A DNA stretch of 46,539 nucleotides, taken from Virgisporangium aurantiacum (GTDB lineage: Bacteria > Actinomycetota > Actinomycetes > Mycobacteriales > Micromonosporaceae). The position numbers and the translations under genes are program-made. The first letter of the stretch is position 1. Every line of letters starts with the position of its first letter. Below are positions 1 through 8,588 of the stretch, piece by piece. The DNA is taken from contig NZ_BOPG01000091.1 of assembly GCF_016863635.1 (NCBI RefSeq), positions 1 through 46,539 on the forward strand, read 5' to 3'. Under the pieces are notes generated by a model. The model ran no database searches and was not told the DNA's origin. It saw only the letters and a list, made by a program, of their open reading frames with translations.

Positions 1-1
1 A

Positions 2-1087
2 GTGCCGCACGTGCTCGTCGGGCTGGTAACCGTATGCGGCTTCGCGCACCGCTTCGTCGGTCTCCAGCCCGGCGCCGAGCGCGCCGCCGACCGTCGCGAT
101 CGAGGTGGCCGTCCATGCGAGTTCGGCCAAAGTCCCGACGCCCGGCCGGTATCCGAGCGCATCAGCGAGCGTCGCGACGGGCAGAAGCATGAACGCACCG
201 ACCAGAGTCAACACCAGGAGCGCCAGATACAGCGCCAGGACACCGAGGACCACCGTCGCGACGGTCACGACGTTGAAGAGCACGACCTGTTCCCGCGCAC
301 CCGGCTGCTCCGGCGCCCTCTCCCACAAGCCGGCCCCGATGACGATGGTCAGTGTCACGGCGACGACCGAGCCCGCCGTCAGCAGGCCGAGACGGACCGG
401 GCCGGCGTCCTGGGACAGCCGCCAGATGTCGCTGGTGACAAGGGCGAACACCCCGGCCGTCAGCGCGGCGACCAGCGCACGGGACAGCCGGATCGCCAGC
501 CGCCACGGTCGGTTGGCACGGAGCATGCCCAGCAGTAGCCGCAGATTACCGGTCACCACCCCGGTGACGAACCCGAACGCGGCACCCTGCTCGTCGACGC
601 GGTCGCCGAGTTCCCGCAGCCGGCGATCGACCGATGCCGGCTGCGAGTCGCCGCCGACCAACGCCGCCACCAGCCGCACGGTGGTCTCCCTCGCCCGGTG
701 CACCACGTCGACCGCACCCAGCGCCGGCAACGACAGCACGGCCACCCCGTGCGTCATGCTGGCGTGTGCCACAACCGGCCGCCGGGCGGTCTGCAACGGC
801 AGGTCGGTGATGCTGACCACCAGGTGCCCGTGCTCCTCGAGCATCCGGCGGCGCGCCGCCGCGACGAGCTGGCTCAGGTCGGCCGGCCATTCGACCAGCC
901 GGTCCGAAACGCACCGCACCACCCACTCCACGCCGCGCAGCCGTGAAGCGATCAGATCGGTCAGATCCGGTTCGAGTCTGCGCATCAGGTCGGTCGCCGC
1001 CCCGGGCGCGGCCACGAGGCACAGGACGACGGGTGAGGATTCCTCCTCGTCGCGCTGTCCCGATTCTGACGGGCGGGCGCCACTCAT
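2..1087 (-). CDS. Multi-pass membrane protein of unknown function (3' end outside window)
   Basis: Reading leftwards from ATG at 1087, the frame stays open for 362 codons to the window edge, so the stop lies outside. The first ~190 residues are soluble, with a mixed alpha/beta N-terminal part and an Arg/Glu-rich helix near 150-170. Hydrophobic segments follow at about 198-218, 233-254, 267-303 (long enough for two passes) and 322-341. The last visible residues are hydrophilic. No catalytic motif or named family is recognised. The forward-strand frames over the same bases are Arg/Thr/Ser-rich and look like shadows. The ribosome-binding site before 1087 is weak, so the start could differ. The gene is divergent from the stress operon starting near 1199. 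Confidence 0.7.
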   Translation of the reverse strand, partial: MSGARPSESGQRDEEESSPVVLCLVAAPGAATDLMRRLEPDLTDLIASRLRGVEWVVRCVSDRLVEWPADLSQLVAAARRRMLEEHGHLVVSITDLPLQTARRPVVAHASMTHGVAVLSLPALGAVDVVHRARETTVRLVAALVGGDSQPASVDRRLRELGDRVDEQGAAFGFVTGVVTGNLRLLLGMLRANRPWRLAIRLSRALVAALTAGVFALVTSDIWRLSQDAGPVRLGLLTAGSVVAVTLTIVIGAGLWERAPEQPGAREQVVLFNVVTVATVVLGVLALYLALLVLTLVGAFMLLPVATLADALGYRPGVGTLAELAWTATSIATVGGALGAGLETDEAVREAAYGYQPDEHVRH

Positions 1088-1198
1088 CGGCACAGTGTCC
1101 CAGAACGGGGCGCCTCCACGATCACGCCGCAAAGGCTAGCCCGGATCACCCGAACGCGACAGATAGTCGTGGAAAGCCACACGACAGGGAGGACACCG

Positions 1199-1279
1199 AT
1201 GACTTCGGCAACGACAACGCTGACCGGTGAACAGATTCAGCGTGAGGTACTCACGACGCTGAAGAGTCACCGTGTTTGA
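1199..1279 (+). pseudogene. Short ORF resembling the N-terminus of a BON-domain protein
   Basis: A 26-codon frame begins with ATG at 1199 behind a strong Shine-Dalgarno (agggagga, 1186-1193) and stops at TGA 1277-1279. The peptide contains LTGEQIQREVLTTLK, which resembles the first helix of actinobacterial BON-domain proteins, genes often found in stress operons like this one. No continuation of a BON domain is visible downstream, so this is probably a truncated remnant or a leader peptide. It overlaps the GTG start of the next gene by 8 nt, which could couple translation. Confidence 0.45.
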
Positions 1280-2660
1280 TCCGTTTGATCATCCCGGGCT
1301 CCCCGTCGACCGTCATGGCCGGCACTGGCACGAGCTCGATGTCGAGCCGGTCGACGTGCGGGCGGCCGACTCCGACACGCGCTGTCGAGTGAGCACGATG
1401 GAGGGGATCGAGGCGGCCTCCGCGCTGTTCGACCGGCGGCTCGTACAGCGCTGTCCCGACGTCGACTCGCGCCAGGTGGTCGGGCGCCTGGGTACGGCCG
1501 CGTCCGTGCGTCGGGACAACATCGCCGCCCGGAAGCCGCGACCCGAGCATCCGTTGGAGACCGCGATCGGATCCGAGCGGGCGGCCCTGCACCTGGTCAG
1601 CTGGGTGGCGGGTAACGAGCCTGATCATGACCGTCAGAAGCTGTACCGACGGCAGGTCTGGGTGCATCTCGCTCATCTGCAGCGGCTCGCCGAGGTCAGC
1701 GGCCGGGCCGGCCACCCGTGGGCGGATCGCGTCGGCAGCGAGGTCGACGCGCTGGCGGCGGCGCCCGGGCCTATCGCGGTGGGCGGGAGCGACCCGCCGC
1801 GGTCCGGTTCGCCGGCTCCGTCGACGACGCAACCGTTGTCGCTACTGCACAGCTGGGTGGTCGGAGCGAACCAGCCGCAGCGCGGACCGCACGTGCGCAC
1901 CGCCCACACCGATTGGGCACAACTGGTGGTGCACGAGTCTGCCGCCTGCTACCTGTACTACTCCTTCATGGGCCAGGAGACCGACCGCCGGCTCAGGCAG
2001 CTGTGGGAGCTGTACCTGCAGATGGAACTCGCGCACCTTCGGGCCACCGGCGATCTGCTGCGGCGACATACCGGCTGTGAACCGCAGGAGGTCGTTGGGC
2101 CCAACGAAACCGGCGTCCGGCCGTCCGGGGCAAAGCCGGACGTCGAGTGGGACATGGTGGACCGGTTGACAGAGCAACACGACCGGATCGAGCACCAGTT
2201 CCGGCATTTCCTGCGAGCCACCGGCGACGCGCGACACACGGCGTTTCGTCGACTGGCGGGCCTGATCGCCGTCCACGAGACCGTCGAAGAGGAGATTGTC
2301 CGCCCGCTCACCCGGCACTGCGACCCCGACGGGCATCTGGCCGACCACCTGCTCGCCGATGAGCACCAGATCAGTGACGCGCTCGCGGACGCGGCACGCG
2401 CCGACACCACCATCGAGCCGGCCAAGGCGGTTCGCGTGCTGTGGAGCATGATGCGCGCGCACAGCCGGCAGGAGGAGCACGAAGAGTACCCGCGGCTACG
2501 CATGGTCGTTCCCGCGGACGAACTACGCGGCCTTGCTGACGCGGTCCGCGGGGCGGAAGAGGCGGCCGACACCGGTGACGAGCAGTCGGAGTCACTGGGC
2601 GGATGGCTACCTCGAACGGCGGACCGGGTGCGCGACGCGCTCCGGCGCGCCCATACCTGA
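1272..2660 (+). CDS. Ferritin-like plus C-terminal hemerythrin (HHE) domain protein
   Basis: 462 residues. The N-terminus (FDPFDHPGLP, then DTRCR and a MEGIE segment) matches a family of ferritin-like helical proteins seen in actinobacterial stress clusters, and a VHESAACYLYYSF helix lies near residue 220. Residues ~290-405 form an HHE hemerythrin domain, with the iron-ligand pattern visible as EQHDRIEHQF, AVHETVEEEI, LLADEHQI and RAHSRQEEHEEYP. It probably binds a non-heme di-iron centre and senses or buffers O2, NO or oxidants in the cytosol; that function is inferred from the domain. GTG 1272 is chosen because the conserved FDPFD motif starts there. The C-terminus is highly charged. It heads the operon continuing at 2688. 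Confidence 0.75.
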   Translation: MFDPFDHPGLPVDRHGRHWHELDVEPVDVRAADSDTRCRVSTMEGIEAASALFDRRLVQRCPDVDSRQVVGRLGTAASVRRDNIAARKPRPEHPLETAIGSERAALHLVSWVAGNEPDHDRQKLYRRQVWVHLAHLQRLAEVSGRAGHPWADRVGSEVDALAAAPGPIAVGGSDPPRSGSPAPSTTQPLSLLHSWVVGANQPQRGPHVRTAHTDWAQLVVHESAACYLYYSFMGQETDRRLRQLWELYLQMELAHLRATGDLLRRHTGCEPQEVVGPNETGVRPSGAKPDVEWDMVDRLTEQHDRIEHQFRHFLRATGDARHTAFRRLAGLIAVHETVEEEIVRPLTRHCDPDGHLADHLLADEHQISDALADAARADTTIEPAKAVRVLWSMMRAHSRQEEHEEYPRLRMVVPADELRGLADAVRGAEEAADTGDEQSESLGGWLPRTADRVRDALRRAHT

Positions 2661-2687
2661 CGTGATCCACTGGGAAGGACGGCCCAC

Positions 2688-3137
2688 ATGCCGATATTCG
2701 CTGTCGCCAAGTTCGAACGATTCTTCCGCGCTGCCGCGCACCTGGACGTCGACAAGAACGATCTCAAGCGGTACAGCGACTTCATGGTACGGAAACTGCA
2801 CGACCTCCTGCTGTTGGGACAGATCACGGCGGAGGCAAACCTGCGGGACGTCGTTGCGCCGCACGACCTGCCCATCACAAAAGGACTGCAGGAGTGCATC
2901 CACGCGTTCCGCAAGATGGATGAGGACATCGAGCTGGCCCCGATCCTGAGCCGGTTGGCGGTATACCCACCCCTCGATCGCGTGCTGAGTAAGGAGACCG
3001 AGGAGCGGCTCCCCCACGTCATCGGTGGACTCAGCCTGGCTCTCGCCCGAGTCATCGCGATCGTCGATCCCGATGTGAGAAATCCGCAGACCGCCCATTG
3101 GGAGAGGGCCTTCAAGATCCTCGACGAACTGATCTGA
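2688..3137 (+). CDS. DUF1931 histone-fold-like protein
   Basis: 149 residues, ATG at 2688 with a purine-rich site (ggaagga) just upstream. The sequence (FERFFRAAAHLDVDKNDLKRYSDF, later LPHVIGGLSLALARVIAIVDPDVRNP) matches the DUF1931 family, small all-helical proteins with two tandem histone-fold-like halves known structurally from thermophiles and common in actinobacteria. Its length is typical. The biochemical role is not established; DNA association is suggested only by fold. It sits 27 nt after the hemerythrin gene and 16 nt before the zinc-finger gene, so it is almost certainly cotranscribed with them. Confidence 0.8.
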   Translation: MPIFAVAKFERFFRAAAHLDVDKNDLKRYSDFMVRKLHDLLLLGQITAEANLRDVVAPHDLPITKGLQECIHAFRKMDEDIELAPILSRLAVYPPLDRVLSKETEERLPHVIGGLSLALARVIAIVDPDVRNPQTAHWERAFKILDELI

Positions 3138-3153
3138 GCCGAAGGGACATAAC

Positions 3154-3417
3154 ATGACGGTCGTTCACGATCCGCATGTCAAGCTGATCCGGCCAGTGGT
3201 ACCGAAGACACCCAACGGCTGCGCGGAATGCCTGGAACTCAGATCGCCGTGGGTACACCTACGACTGTGCCTGACCTGCGGCCACGTCGGATGCTGCGAC
3301 TCCTCGCCGTTGCGCCATGCCCGCCTGCACGCCCACGCCGCCGGGCATCCGATCGTCCAGTCGTTCGAGCCGAACGAGAACTGGCGCTGGTGCTACGTCG
3401 ACGAAGCGTTCGTCTAG
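3154..3417 (+). CDS. UBP-type zinc-finger protein
   Basis: 87 residues, consisting almost entirely of one ZnF-UBP domain. The zinc-ligand pattern is visible as CAECLE, LRLCLTCGHVGCCDSS, RHARLHAHAAGHP, followed by WRWCYVDE. Bacterial stand-alone UBP fingers are frequent in actinobacteria. The eukaryotic fold binds ubiquitin C-termini, but the bacterial ligand is unknown. It starts at ATG 3154, 16 nt after the DUF1931 stop, with aaggga as ribosome-binding site, and lies within the stress operon. Confidence 0.85.
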   Translation: MTVVHDPHVKLIRPVVPKTPNGCAECLELRSPWVHLRLCLTCGHVGCCDSSPLRHARLHAHAAGHPIVQSFEPNENWRWCYVDEAFV

Positions 3418-3436
3418 GACCGCGAGGAGGGGACCG

Positions 3437-3850
3437 ATGACCGACATGGCGGCGATGCTGAACGCCTATCCGGGCACGTTGCCGAAGATCGACGAAGATG
3501 CGCTCGTCATCTGTGTTCAGGATTGCCTCAACTGCGCTCAGGCGTGCACGTCCTGTGCTGACGCGTGCGCTGCCGATCCGGCTGCGGCGCAGCTGGCCCG
3601 ATGCGCGGGAGCCGTCCTCAACTGTGCCGACCTGGCTACGGCTGCCGCACGCGTGCTGTCCCGGCCCACGCCCTATGACGGCGAAGTGACAGCCGCGACA
3701 TTGCATGCGCTCACCGAGGCCTGTCGCGCCGCCTACGACGAATGCCGGAGACATGCCCTGGAGAACGAGGCCTGCCGGATCTGCGGGGAGGCCTGCCGCC
3801 GCTGCGCGCAAGCGTGCCGGCACCTACTTCGCAGTTTGGAGCGAGCATGA
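3437..3850 (+). CDS. Four-helix-bundle copper-binding protein (Csp/DUF326-like)
   Basis: 137 residues from ATG 3437, chosen for the perfect gaggaggg site 6 nt upstream; the frame is open further 5' but without support. It is very cysteine-rich, with spaced motifs DCLNCAQACTSCADAC, RCAGAVLNCADL, EACRAAYDECRRH and ACRICGEACRRCAQACRH. This is the signature of copper-storage proteins, in which Cys residues line the core of a four-helix bundle and hold many Cu(I) ions. There is no signal peptide or Tat motif, so it is probably a cytosolic form. It overlaps the next gene by ATGA. A copper-type ATPase lies at 18565-20691, but no direct linkage is visible. Confidence 0.85.
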   Translation: MTDMAAMLNAYPGTLPKIDEDALVICVQDCLNCAQACTSCADACAADPAAAQLARCAGAVLNCADLATAAARVLSRPTPYDGEVTAATLHALTEACRAAYDECRRHALENEACRICGEACRRCAQACRHLLRSLERA

Positions 3851-4779
3851 CTGAAACCATGAAACCGACAACACAGCGCGCCGCGACGCCAACCAACGGT
3901 TTCCGGACGATCGGCGCCGGCGCGCCCGCCGCCGTCAACGAACCGGTCGGCACCGACGACCGGGCGGTGATCGGCGTCTTCGACGACATCGACGCCGCAC
4001 AGGCCGCCGTCGAGAAGCTCGCCGCGGCCGGCTTCCCGATCGACCGGATCTCCATCGTGAGCAAGGACCTGCAGAGCGAGACGCGGGTCAACGGGTACGT
4101 GACGACCGGCGACATCGCCGGCCCGGCGGCGGCGACGGGCGCCTGGGTCGGCGGCCTGTTCGGCCTGATGGCCGGCAGCGCGCTGCTGTTCGTTCCCGGC
4201 GCCGGTCCGCTCGTCGTGCTCGGCCCGCTCGCCGCCGCCGCCGTCGGGGCGGCCCACGGTGCGCTGCTGGGTGGCGGTGTCGGCGCGGTGCTGGGGCACT
4301 TCGTCGCCAAGGAGCACATTCCCAAGTACGAGCGTCTCGTCAGTGCGGGCAAGCACCTTGCGGTCGTGCACGGCACCGAGGACGAGATTGCACGGGCCCG
4401 GGACATTCTCACCGACGCGGGAAGCACAGACGTTCAGCGCCACGACACCTTCCGCAGCGGAAGGCTCGGACCGATCCGGTTCGTCCAGGAGGGGATGCGC
4501 GTGGTCGACGCGTCGGGCCGGCAGATCGGAAAGGTGGAACTGGTCAAACTCGGCGACCCGGACGCCGTGACCGCCCGGGGCCAGGAGACGGTGGGTGGTG
4601 AGCCGCGCATCTCCGGCGAACCGCGCGAACTGCTCCTGCGACTGGGCTTTGTCAAGGTCGACCGTCGGGGTCTTCTCCGCCCGGACGCCTACGTGGCGGC
4701 GGACCAGATCGACCGGGTGGAGGGCGACATCGTCCACCTCTCCGTCACCGACCAGGACCTCCTGGGCGATGAAAGGTAG
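3847..4779 (+). CDS. General stress protein 17M-like protein with glycine-zipper core and PRC-like C-terminus
   Basis: 310 residues, ATG at 3847 overlapping the previous stop. Residues ~40-75 (AVIGVFDDIDAAQAAVEKLAAAGFPIDRISIVS) match the YflT/general-stress-17M domain. Residues ~95-155 are a Gly/Ala-rich hydrophobic stretch (FGLMAGSALLFVPGAGPL and GAAHGALLGGGVGAVLG), as in related proteins with a glycine-zipper insert. The C-terminal ~100 residues (GMRVVDASGRQIGKVELV and later ADQIDRVEGDIVHLSV) look like a PRC-barrel-type fold, known from other stress and ribosome-associated proteins. The specific role is unknown. Its position in the operon agrees with an envelope or redox stress function. 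Confidence 0.7.
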   Translation: MTETMKPTTQRAATPTNGFRTIGAGAPAAVNEPVGTDDRAVIGVFDDIDAAQAAVEKLAAAGFPIDRISIVSKDLQSETRVNGYVTTGDIAGPAAATGAWVGGLFGLMAGSALLFVPGAGPLVVLGPLAAAAVGAAHGALLGGGVGAVLGHFVAKEHIPKYERLVSAGKHLAVVHGTEDEIARARDILTDAGSTDVQRHDTFRSGRLGPIRFVQEGMRVVDASGRQIGKVELVKLGDPDAVTARGQETVGGEPRISGEPRELLLRLGFVKVDRRGLLRPDAYVAADQIDRVEGDIVHLSVTDQDLLGDER

Positions 4780-4852
4780 CGCCAGGCCGAGCAGAACACC
4801 GAGGGCTCAGCCGCATCCGCGGCGACCCGGGACCCATCCGGAAGGAAGCACG

Positions 4853-5434
4853 ATGACCACGTACAAGGTCGGATACTTCGTGGGCAGCCTCTCGTCCACG
4901 TCCGTCAACAGGGAACTTGCCAAGGCCCTGATCCGGTCGGCGCCGCAGGACCTCGAGTTCACGGAGCTCCCGATCGGGAACCTGCCCCTGTACAGCCCGG
5001 ATCACGACGCGGACTACCCGCCGGAGGCACTTGCCCTCAAGGACGCGATCCATCAATCTCAGGCGATCCTGTTCGTCACGCCGGAGTACAACCGATCGAT
5101 TCCGGGCGCGTTGAAGAACGCGATCGACTGGGCCTCCCGCCCGTGGGGCCAGAACTCCTTCGACCACATCCCGGCCGCGGTGATCGGGGCGTCCATCGGC
5201 CAGATCGGCACCGCGCTGGCTCAGCAGAGCCTGCGTGCCGTGTTGAGCTTCTGCAACGCGCGGCAGATGACCGCGCCAGAGGCGTACATCCAGTACACCC
5301 CGGAGTTGTTCCCCGGCAACGGTGAGGTCACCGACGAATCCACGCGGGCGTTCCTCACCGATTTCATGGCCGGATTCCGGGACCACGTCGTCCGGGTGCT
5401 CACCGTACTGCCCCGTGAAACGCGCGTCGCGTAG
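4853..5434 (+). CDS. NADPH-dependent FMN reductase family protein
   Basis: 193 residues from ATG 4853, preceded by ggaagga at 4840-4846. It has the flavodoxin-like fold of the NADPH:FMN/quinone reductase family, with GSLSSTSVNRELAKAL as phosphate-binding loop, ELPIGNLPLYSPD, and the flavin-contacting motif TPEYNRSIPGALKNAIDW. It probably reduces FMN, quinones or azo/metal substrates with NAD(P)H in the cytosol. The 73-nt gap after the previous gene may carry its own signals, but it is codirectional and likely the last member of the stress operon. It converges on the AraC gene at 5468. Confidence 0.87.
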   Translation: MTTYKVGYFVGSLSSTSVNRELAKALIRSAPQDLEFTELPIGNLPLYSPDHDADYPPEALALKDAIHQSQAILFVTPEYNRSIPGALKNAIDWASRPWGQNSFDHIPAAVIGASIGQIGTALAQQSLRAVLSFCNARQMTAPEAYIQYTPELFPGNGEVTDESTRAFLTDFMAGFRDHVVRVLTVLPRETRVA

Positions 5435-5467
5435 CGGAGCGACGAAACGTAACCGCATGTGCGAGCG

Positions 5468-6409
5468 TCAGCTGCGCAAAGTCTGTGACGGCGGGACGCC
5501 GTACCGGGCGCGGTACGCGGCGGCGAACCGGCCCAGGTGGGCGAAACCGGCGTCGTAGGCGACCTGCGCGACGGTGGTCTCCTCCGGCCCGGCGCGGTGC
5601 AGTACCCGGTGGACGTTGGCCAGCCGCAGGTCGCGTAGGTACGTCATCGGTGGTGTCCCGATGTGCCGGCGGAACGCGTCCTGAAGCGCGCGGGCGCCGA
5701 CGCCGGCGATCTCGGCGAGCGCGGCCATCGTGAACGGGTACGCGGGACGGGCGTGCATCGTCTCGACGACGCGCTTGACGGTGCGGGGCGCCCAGCCGCG
5801 GATGCCCGGCGCAGCCGCCTCTCGGTACTGCGGCGACGCCAGCGCCAGCAGGCCGGCAATCACGCTCTGCTGGAGGTGCTCGGCCGGCCCGGCGTGCCCG
5901 AGCAGGCCGCCGGAGACGCGGGACTCCATTGCGAGTACCCGCACCAACCCCGCCCAGGTGCGGCCGGGGCCGGAAGATACGTCGAACTCGGTGTCCAAGA
6001 CGACCGGGGTGCGAACGGGCGCGTCGAGCAGGCTCGCGAGATGCGTCTGCAGGACCCGTTGGTCGATCTTGACGGCCAGCAGTCGGCAGTCCGCAGGCCA
6101 CCGTTCGAGAGTGGTGTCACCCACGGGCTGGAACACGGCTGCCGTGTCCGGCCTGGCGACCGCCGGCCGCCGGCCCTGCCGCCACCACAGCTCGCCGGTC
6201 AACGGCAGGTCGACGTGGTATGCGCCCAGTTCGCCGAACCGCAAACCCACATCGACACCGAAACACATGTCGCCGATCGTGACCGGCCCTGCCGTCACCA
6301 GGTCGAACCGGGCCGACAGATCGGCGGCAGGCCCGAGCACGTCGAGGAAGGTCCGGTAGAAGTACGTGCTGATGGTGGCCCGCGCCTCGTCGACATCGGC
6401 GGTGGTCAT
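5468..6409 (-). CDS. AraC-family transcriptional regulator
   Basis: 313 residues if started at ATG 6409; the frame is open up to 6499, but MTTADVDEARATIS is the usual family beginning. The N-terminal half is a cupin-like ligand domain of the AraC 'ligand-binding-like' type (FGVDVGLRFGELGAYHVDLPL). The C-terminal ~100 residues hold two helix-turn-helix motifs (FTMAALAEIAGVGARALQDAFRRHIGTPPM and TTVAQVAYDAGFAHLGRFAAAYRARYG). The target is unknown. It lies tail-to-tail with the FMN reductase and just downstream of the small protein at 6496-6711, so it may be cotranscribed with it. Confidence 0.85.
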   Translation of the reverse strand: MTTADVDEARATISTYFYRTFLDVLGPAADLSARFDLVTAGPVTIGDMCFGVDVGLRFGELGAYHVDLPLTGELWWRQGRRPAVARPDTAAVFQPVGDTTLERWPADCRLLAVKIDQRVLQTHLASLLDAPVRTPVVLDTEFDVSSGPGRTWAGLVRVLAMESRVSGGLLGHAGPAEHLQQSVIAGLLALASPQYREAAAPGIRGWAPRTVKRVVETMHARPAYPFTMAALAEIAGVGARALQDAFRRHIGTPPMTYLRDLRLANVHRVLHRAGPEETTVAQVAYDAGFAHLGRFAAAYRARYGVPPSQTLRS

Positions 6410-6495
6410 CGAGCATGTGCGGACCGGCCGCTCGGCATGATCCAGGCATTGCTGAGTGAGGTGCCGGGTATCGGTGGGTGTCCGCGGGTGTCGCA

Positions 6496-6711
6496 TCAAC
6501 CACCCAGCTCAGACGCGCGGACGGCCACCTGGCGGAGGTCGCGCGGTGCCCCGTCCCATCCGATCTCGACCCCTTCGACCATGACCCACGTGTCATTGTC
6601 GTGGATGAACCGGCGGGTGGACACGCGCTCGACGCGGAGCCGCAAGTTCCCGGCGCCGTACATGTAGTCGGGTTCGGCGAAGATCAGCGTCTGGGAAACG
6701 ACGGTGGACAC
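6496..6711 (-). CDS. Small conserved hypothetical protein
   Basis: 71 residues if translation starts at GTG 6711. The core (PDYMYGAGNLRLRVERV followed by WVMVEGVEIGWDG) resembles short actinobacterial beta-rich proteins of unknown function that I recognise only by pattern. The frame remains open upstream to ~6879, but that part has non-coding composition (Arg/Ser/Pro). No clear ribosome-binding site is seen, so it may also be the surviving C-terminal end of a longer, decayed gene. It ends at 6496, immediately before the AraC gene. Confidence 0.4.
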   Translation of the reverse strand: MSTVVSQTLIFAEPDYMYGAGNLRLRVERVSTRRFIHDNDTWVMVEGVEIGWDGAPRDLRQVAVRASELGG

Positions 6712-7604
6712 GGGCCGGAATCCAATCTGTTCGGGCGGTCGTAGCGCAGTCAACGATCGCCTGCCGGTGCATGCGCTGCGATCCGGTTTACGCAGACGTG
6801 AGCCGGTTGGCGTGGCCACGGGCAGGTCGATCCGGTCAGACGATCCGCGCGAGCGGTTCGGACGAGCGGAGCACGTCAATGTGCTTCACCGGCTGCACAG
6901 ACGGCCCTCCTCCGGCTGTAGGAGGGGCGATCGCCCAGATCGGCGCCGCCTGCTCGCGATGGGGTTCGGCGGTACGACGCCGGGCCTCGGCGGACACCTC
7001 GATAGCCCCGAAGCAGCGCCGCGCGGCTCGTAGTTCAGGCGTTGCAGTCGATATGGCCTCAGCGCCGGCCGGTGCGGCGCAGCGTATCGGCGTCGTCGAT
7101 GAGCAGGCTGGTTCCGATGCCGAGCAACCAGATGTCCTTGCTCACCCCGAGTACCTGCGGCACTACAACACCGTCCGGCCACACCGCGCTTTGACCTGCG
7201 ACCGCCCGCTGCGCTCCGTACCCTCACTGCCGTGGGACGTTCAACCGCAGCGCCAGCGGTGGAACGCGTCGATGTGCTCGGCGGCCTGATCCTCGAGTAC
7301 CGCCGCGCCGCCTGAGTCTGCTCTGCTCGGATGTCAGCTCGCCTCGCCCGCCTCGGGTGCCAAGGTGGCGAACGCGCCGGTCGGCAGCACAAGACCTTGA
7401 CACCTCGGCGGGGCGGACTGCAACGAGGCGGGCGTCGAGCTCGATCTGCTCTTGCCGCTGCGCGGTGCTACGACAGTCGAACCCCGAACTGACACCCTTC
7501 AGGTGGTCGCTTCCGGATCAGGTCTCGTGGACGGGCGCAGCGCGCTCGATCCTCGCGTAAAGGAGCTATCCGCCTGCTTCTGGCCGCGCTCCGTGCGTTT
7601 CCTG
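6712..7604. other. Non-coding or decayed interval around the transposase remnant
   Basis: Apart from the transposase fragment, no frame in this 890-bp stretch has convincing codon usage. On the minus strand at about 7060-7140 a short peptide (SKDIWLLGIGTSLLIDDAD) looks coding-like and may be a relic of another gene, but I cannot assign it. No RNA gene is seen. Confidence 0.4.
7140..7315 (+). pseudogene. C-terminal remnant of an IS3/IS481-type transposase (integrase core)
   Basis: In one frame (to TGA 7287-7289) the peptide HPEYLRHYNTVRPHRAL is the conserved C-terminal motif of rve integrase-core transposases. The matching end of such proteins, GGLILEYRRAA, appears in another frame at 7259-7315. 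The reading frame is therefore broken between ~7200 and 7280. No upstream DDE catalytic region or terminal inverted repeats are visible, so this is an old fragment of an insertion sequence. Confidence 0.75.
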
Positions 7605-8588
7605 CTAGCGCGGCGGCCTCGACGATGGTGGCGCCGATGTCGGCGACCCTGCGGTCGATGGCGGAGGACTTGTACCGCCGGGGCCGCTGGAGACGGTGAG
7701 GCGCACCGTCGAGCCGCGCGGTACGCGCCCGCCGGGCTCCGGGTCGGAGGCCACGACCGTGCCGGCGGGACCGCCGTTGGGTACCCATTCGATCTCGGGC
7801 ACCAGGCCCTCGTCGCGGAGCCGTTGCGTCGCGTCGGCCTCGTTTCGGCCGATGACGTTCGGCACGGCGACCTGCTCGACCGTCGGCTCGTCGGCCTGGC
7901 CGCGGTAGACAAACGCAGCCGTGATGCCGAACACCGCCAGCACCGCGACCAGCAGACCCGCCAGCAGGGCGGTCCGGCGCCGGGCGGGCGGCGGCCCCGG
8001 GCGCGTCGGTAGGATCTGCGACGTCCAGGGCGCCTCCCGTTGCGCCGCGGCCGGTGTGGCTGCCCCGCCCGTCACCTGGCCATGACCTGGCGCCCGGCCG
8101 AGATCTGTCTGCCGATCGAGCGGGGTGACGGCCGACCGCAACGGATACGCATGCGACTGCGCCGGCACGAAGTCGGCTTCGGCGGCGTAGAACTGACGGT
8201 ATGTGGCGACCGCCTCCTCGCGCGCGCGGAGCAGATCACGGTCGTCGTCGGCAGCCACCCGGATCCCGCGGCAGACGAAGCCGTACGCCAGCACCAGCGG
8301 CCGCCCGGCGCGGTCGAGCAGGGCCGCCTGCGGCTGCCGGGTGGCGCCGACGTCGGCACCCAGCAATCGAGCCGTGCGATGGACCACACACAACGGCCCG
8401 CTGGCCGGCCCGGCGATGTCGGCTATCGCGGGTGGGCCCGGCTCGGGCACCTCACCCTGGACCTGGTTCAGCAACAGCCCGGACTCGCGCGCGGCGACCA
8501 GGAAATCCGGTGCCAGGAGCAACTGGTAGCCGGCCGTGTGCCCGCGTGCCACCGCGAACGCCCAGGCAGACGTCGACACGTCGGTCAC
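7605..8588 (-). CDS. Membrane-anchored PASTA-domain protein
   Basis: 327 residues, GTG at 8588 overlapping the stop of the upstream GTPase gene (GTGA), so the two are translationally coupled. The N-terminal ~190 residues are a cytosolic domain without a recognised family. A Pro/Arg linker leads to one transmembrane helix (LLAGLLVAVLAVFGITAAFV). After it comes a single PASTA domain (VPNVIGRNEADATQRLRDEG to TVRLTVSSG) and a Pro/Ser-rich tail. PASTA domains usually sit outside the cell and bind peptidoglycan fragments or beta-lactam-like ligands, typically on Ser/Thr kinases. Here no kinase domain is present; the partner is a GTPase. Confidence 0.8.
   Translation of the reverse strand: MTDVSTSAWAFAVARGHTAGYQLLLAPDFLVAARESGLLLNQVQGEVPEPGPPAIADIAGPASGPLCVVHRTARLLGADVGATRQPQAALLDRAGRPLVLAYGFVCRGIRVAADDDRDLLRAREEAVATYRQFYAAEADFVPAQSHAYPLRSAVTPLDRQTDLGRAPGHGQVTGGAATPAAAQREAPWTSQILPTRPGPPPARRRTALLAGLLVAVLAVFGITAAFVYRGQADEPTVEQVAVPNVIGRNEADATQRLRDEGLVPEIEWVPNGGPAGTVVASDPEPGGRVPRGSTVRLTVSSGPGGTSPPPSTAGSPTSAPPSSRPPR

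Noticed and set aside
105..1139. Plus-strand frame of 344 codons at the left edge
   Set aside because: Thr/Arg/Ser-rich shadow. The minus strand encodes a membrane protein with clear helices.
1270..1290. Possible UGA read-through of the 26-codon ORF
   Set aside because: Another TGA follows within a few codons in the same frame, and the overlapping gene is well supported.
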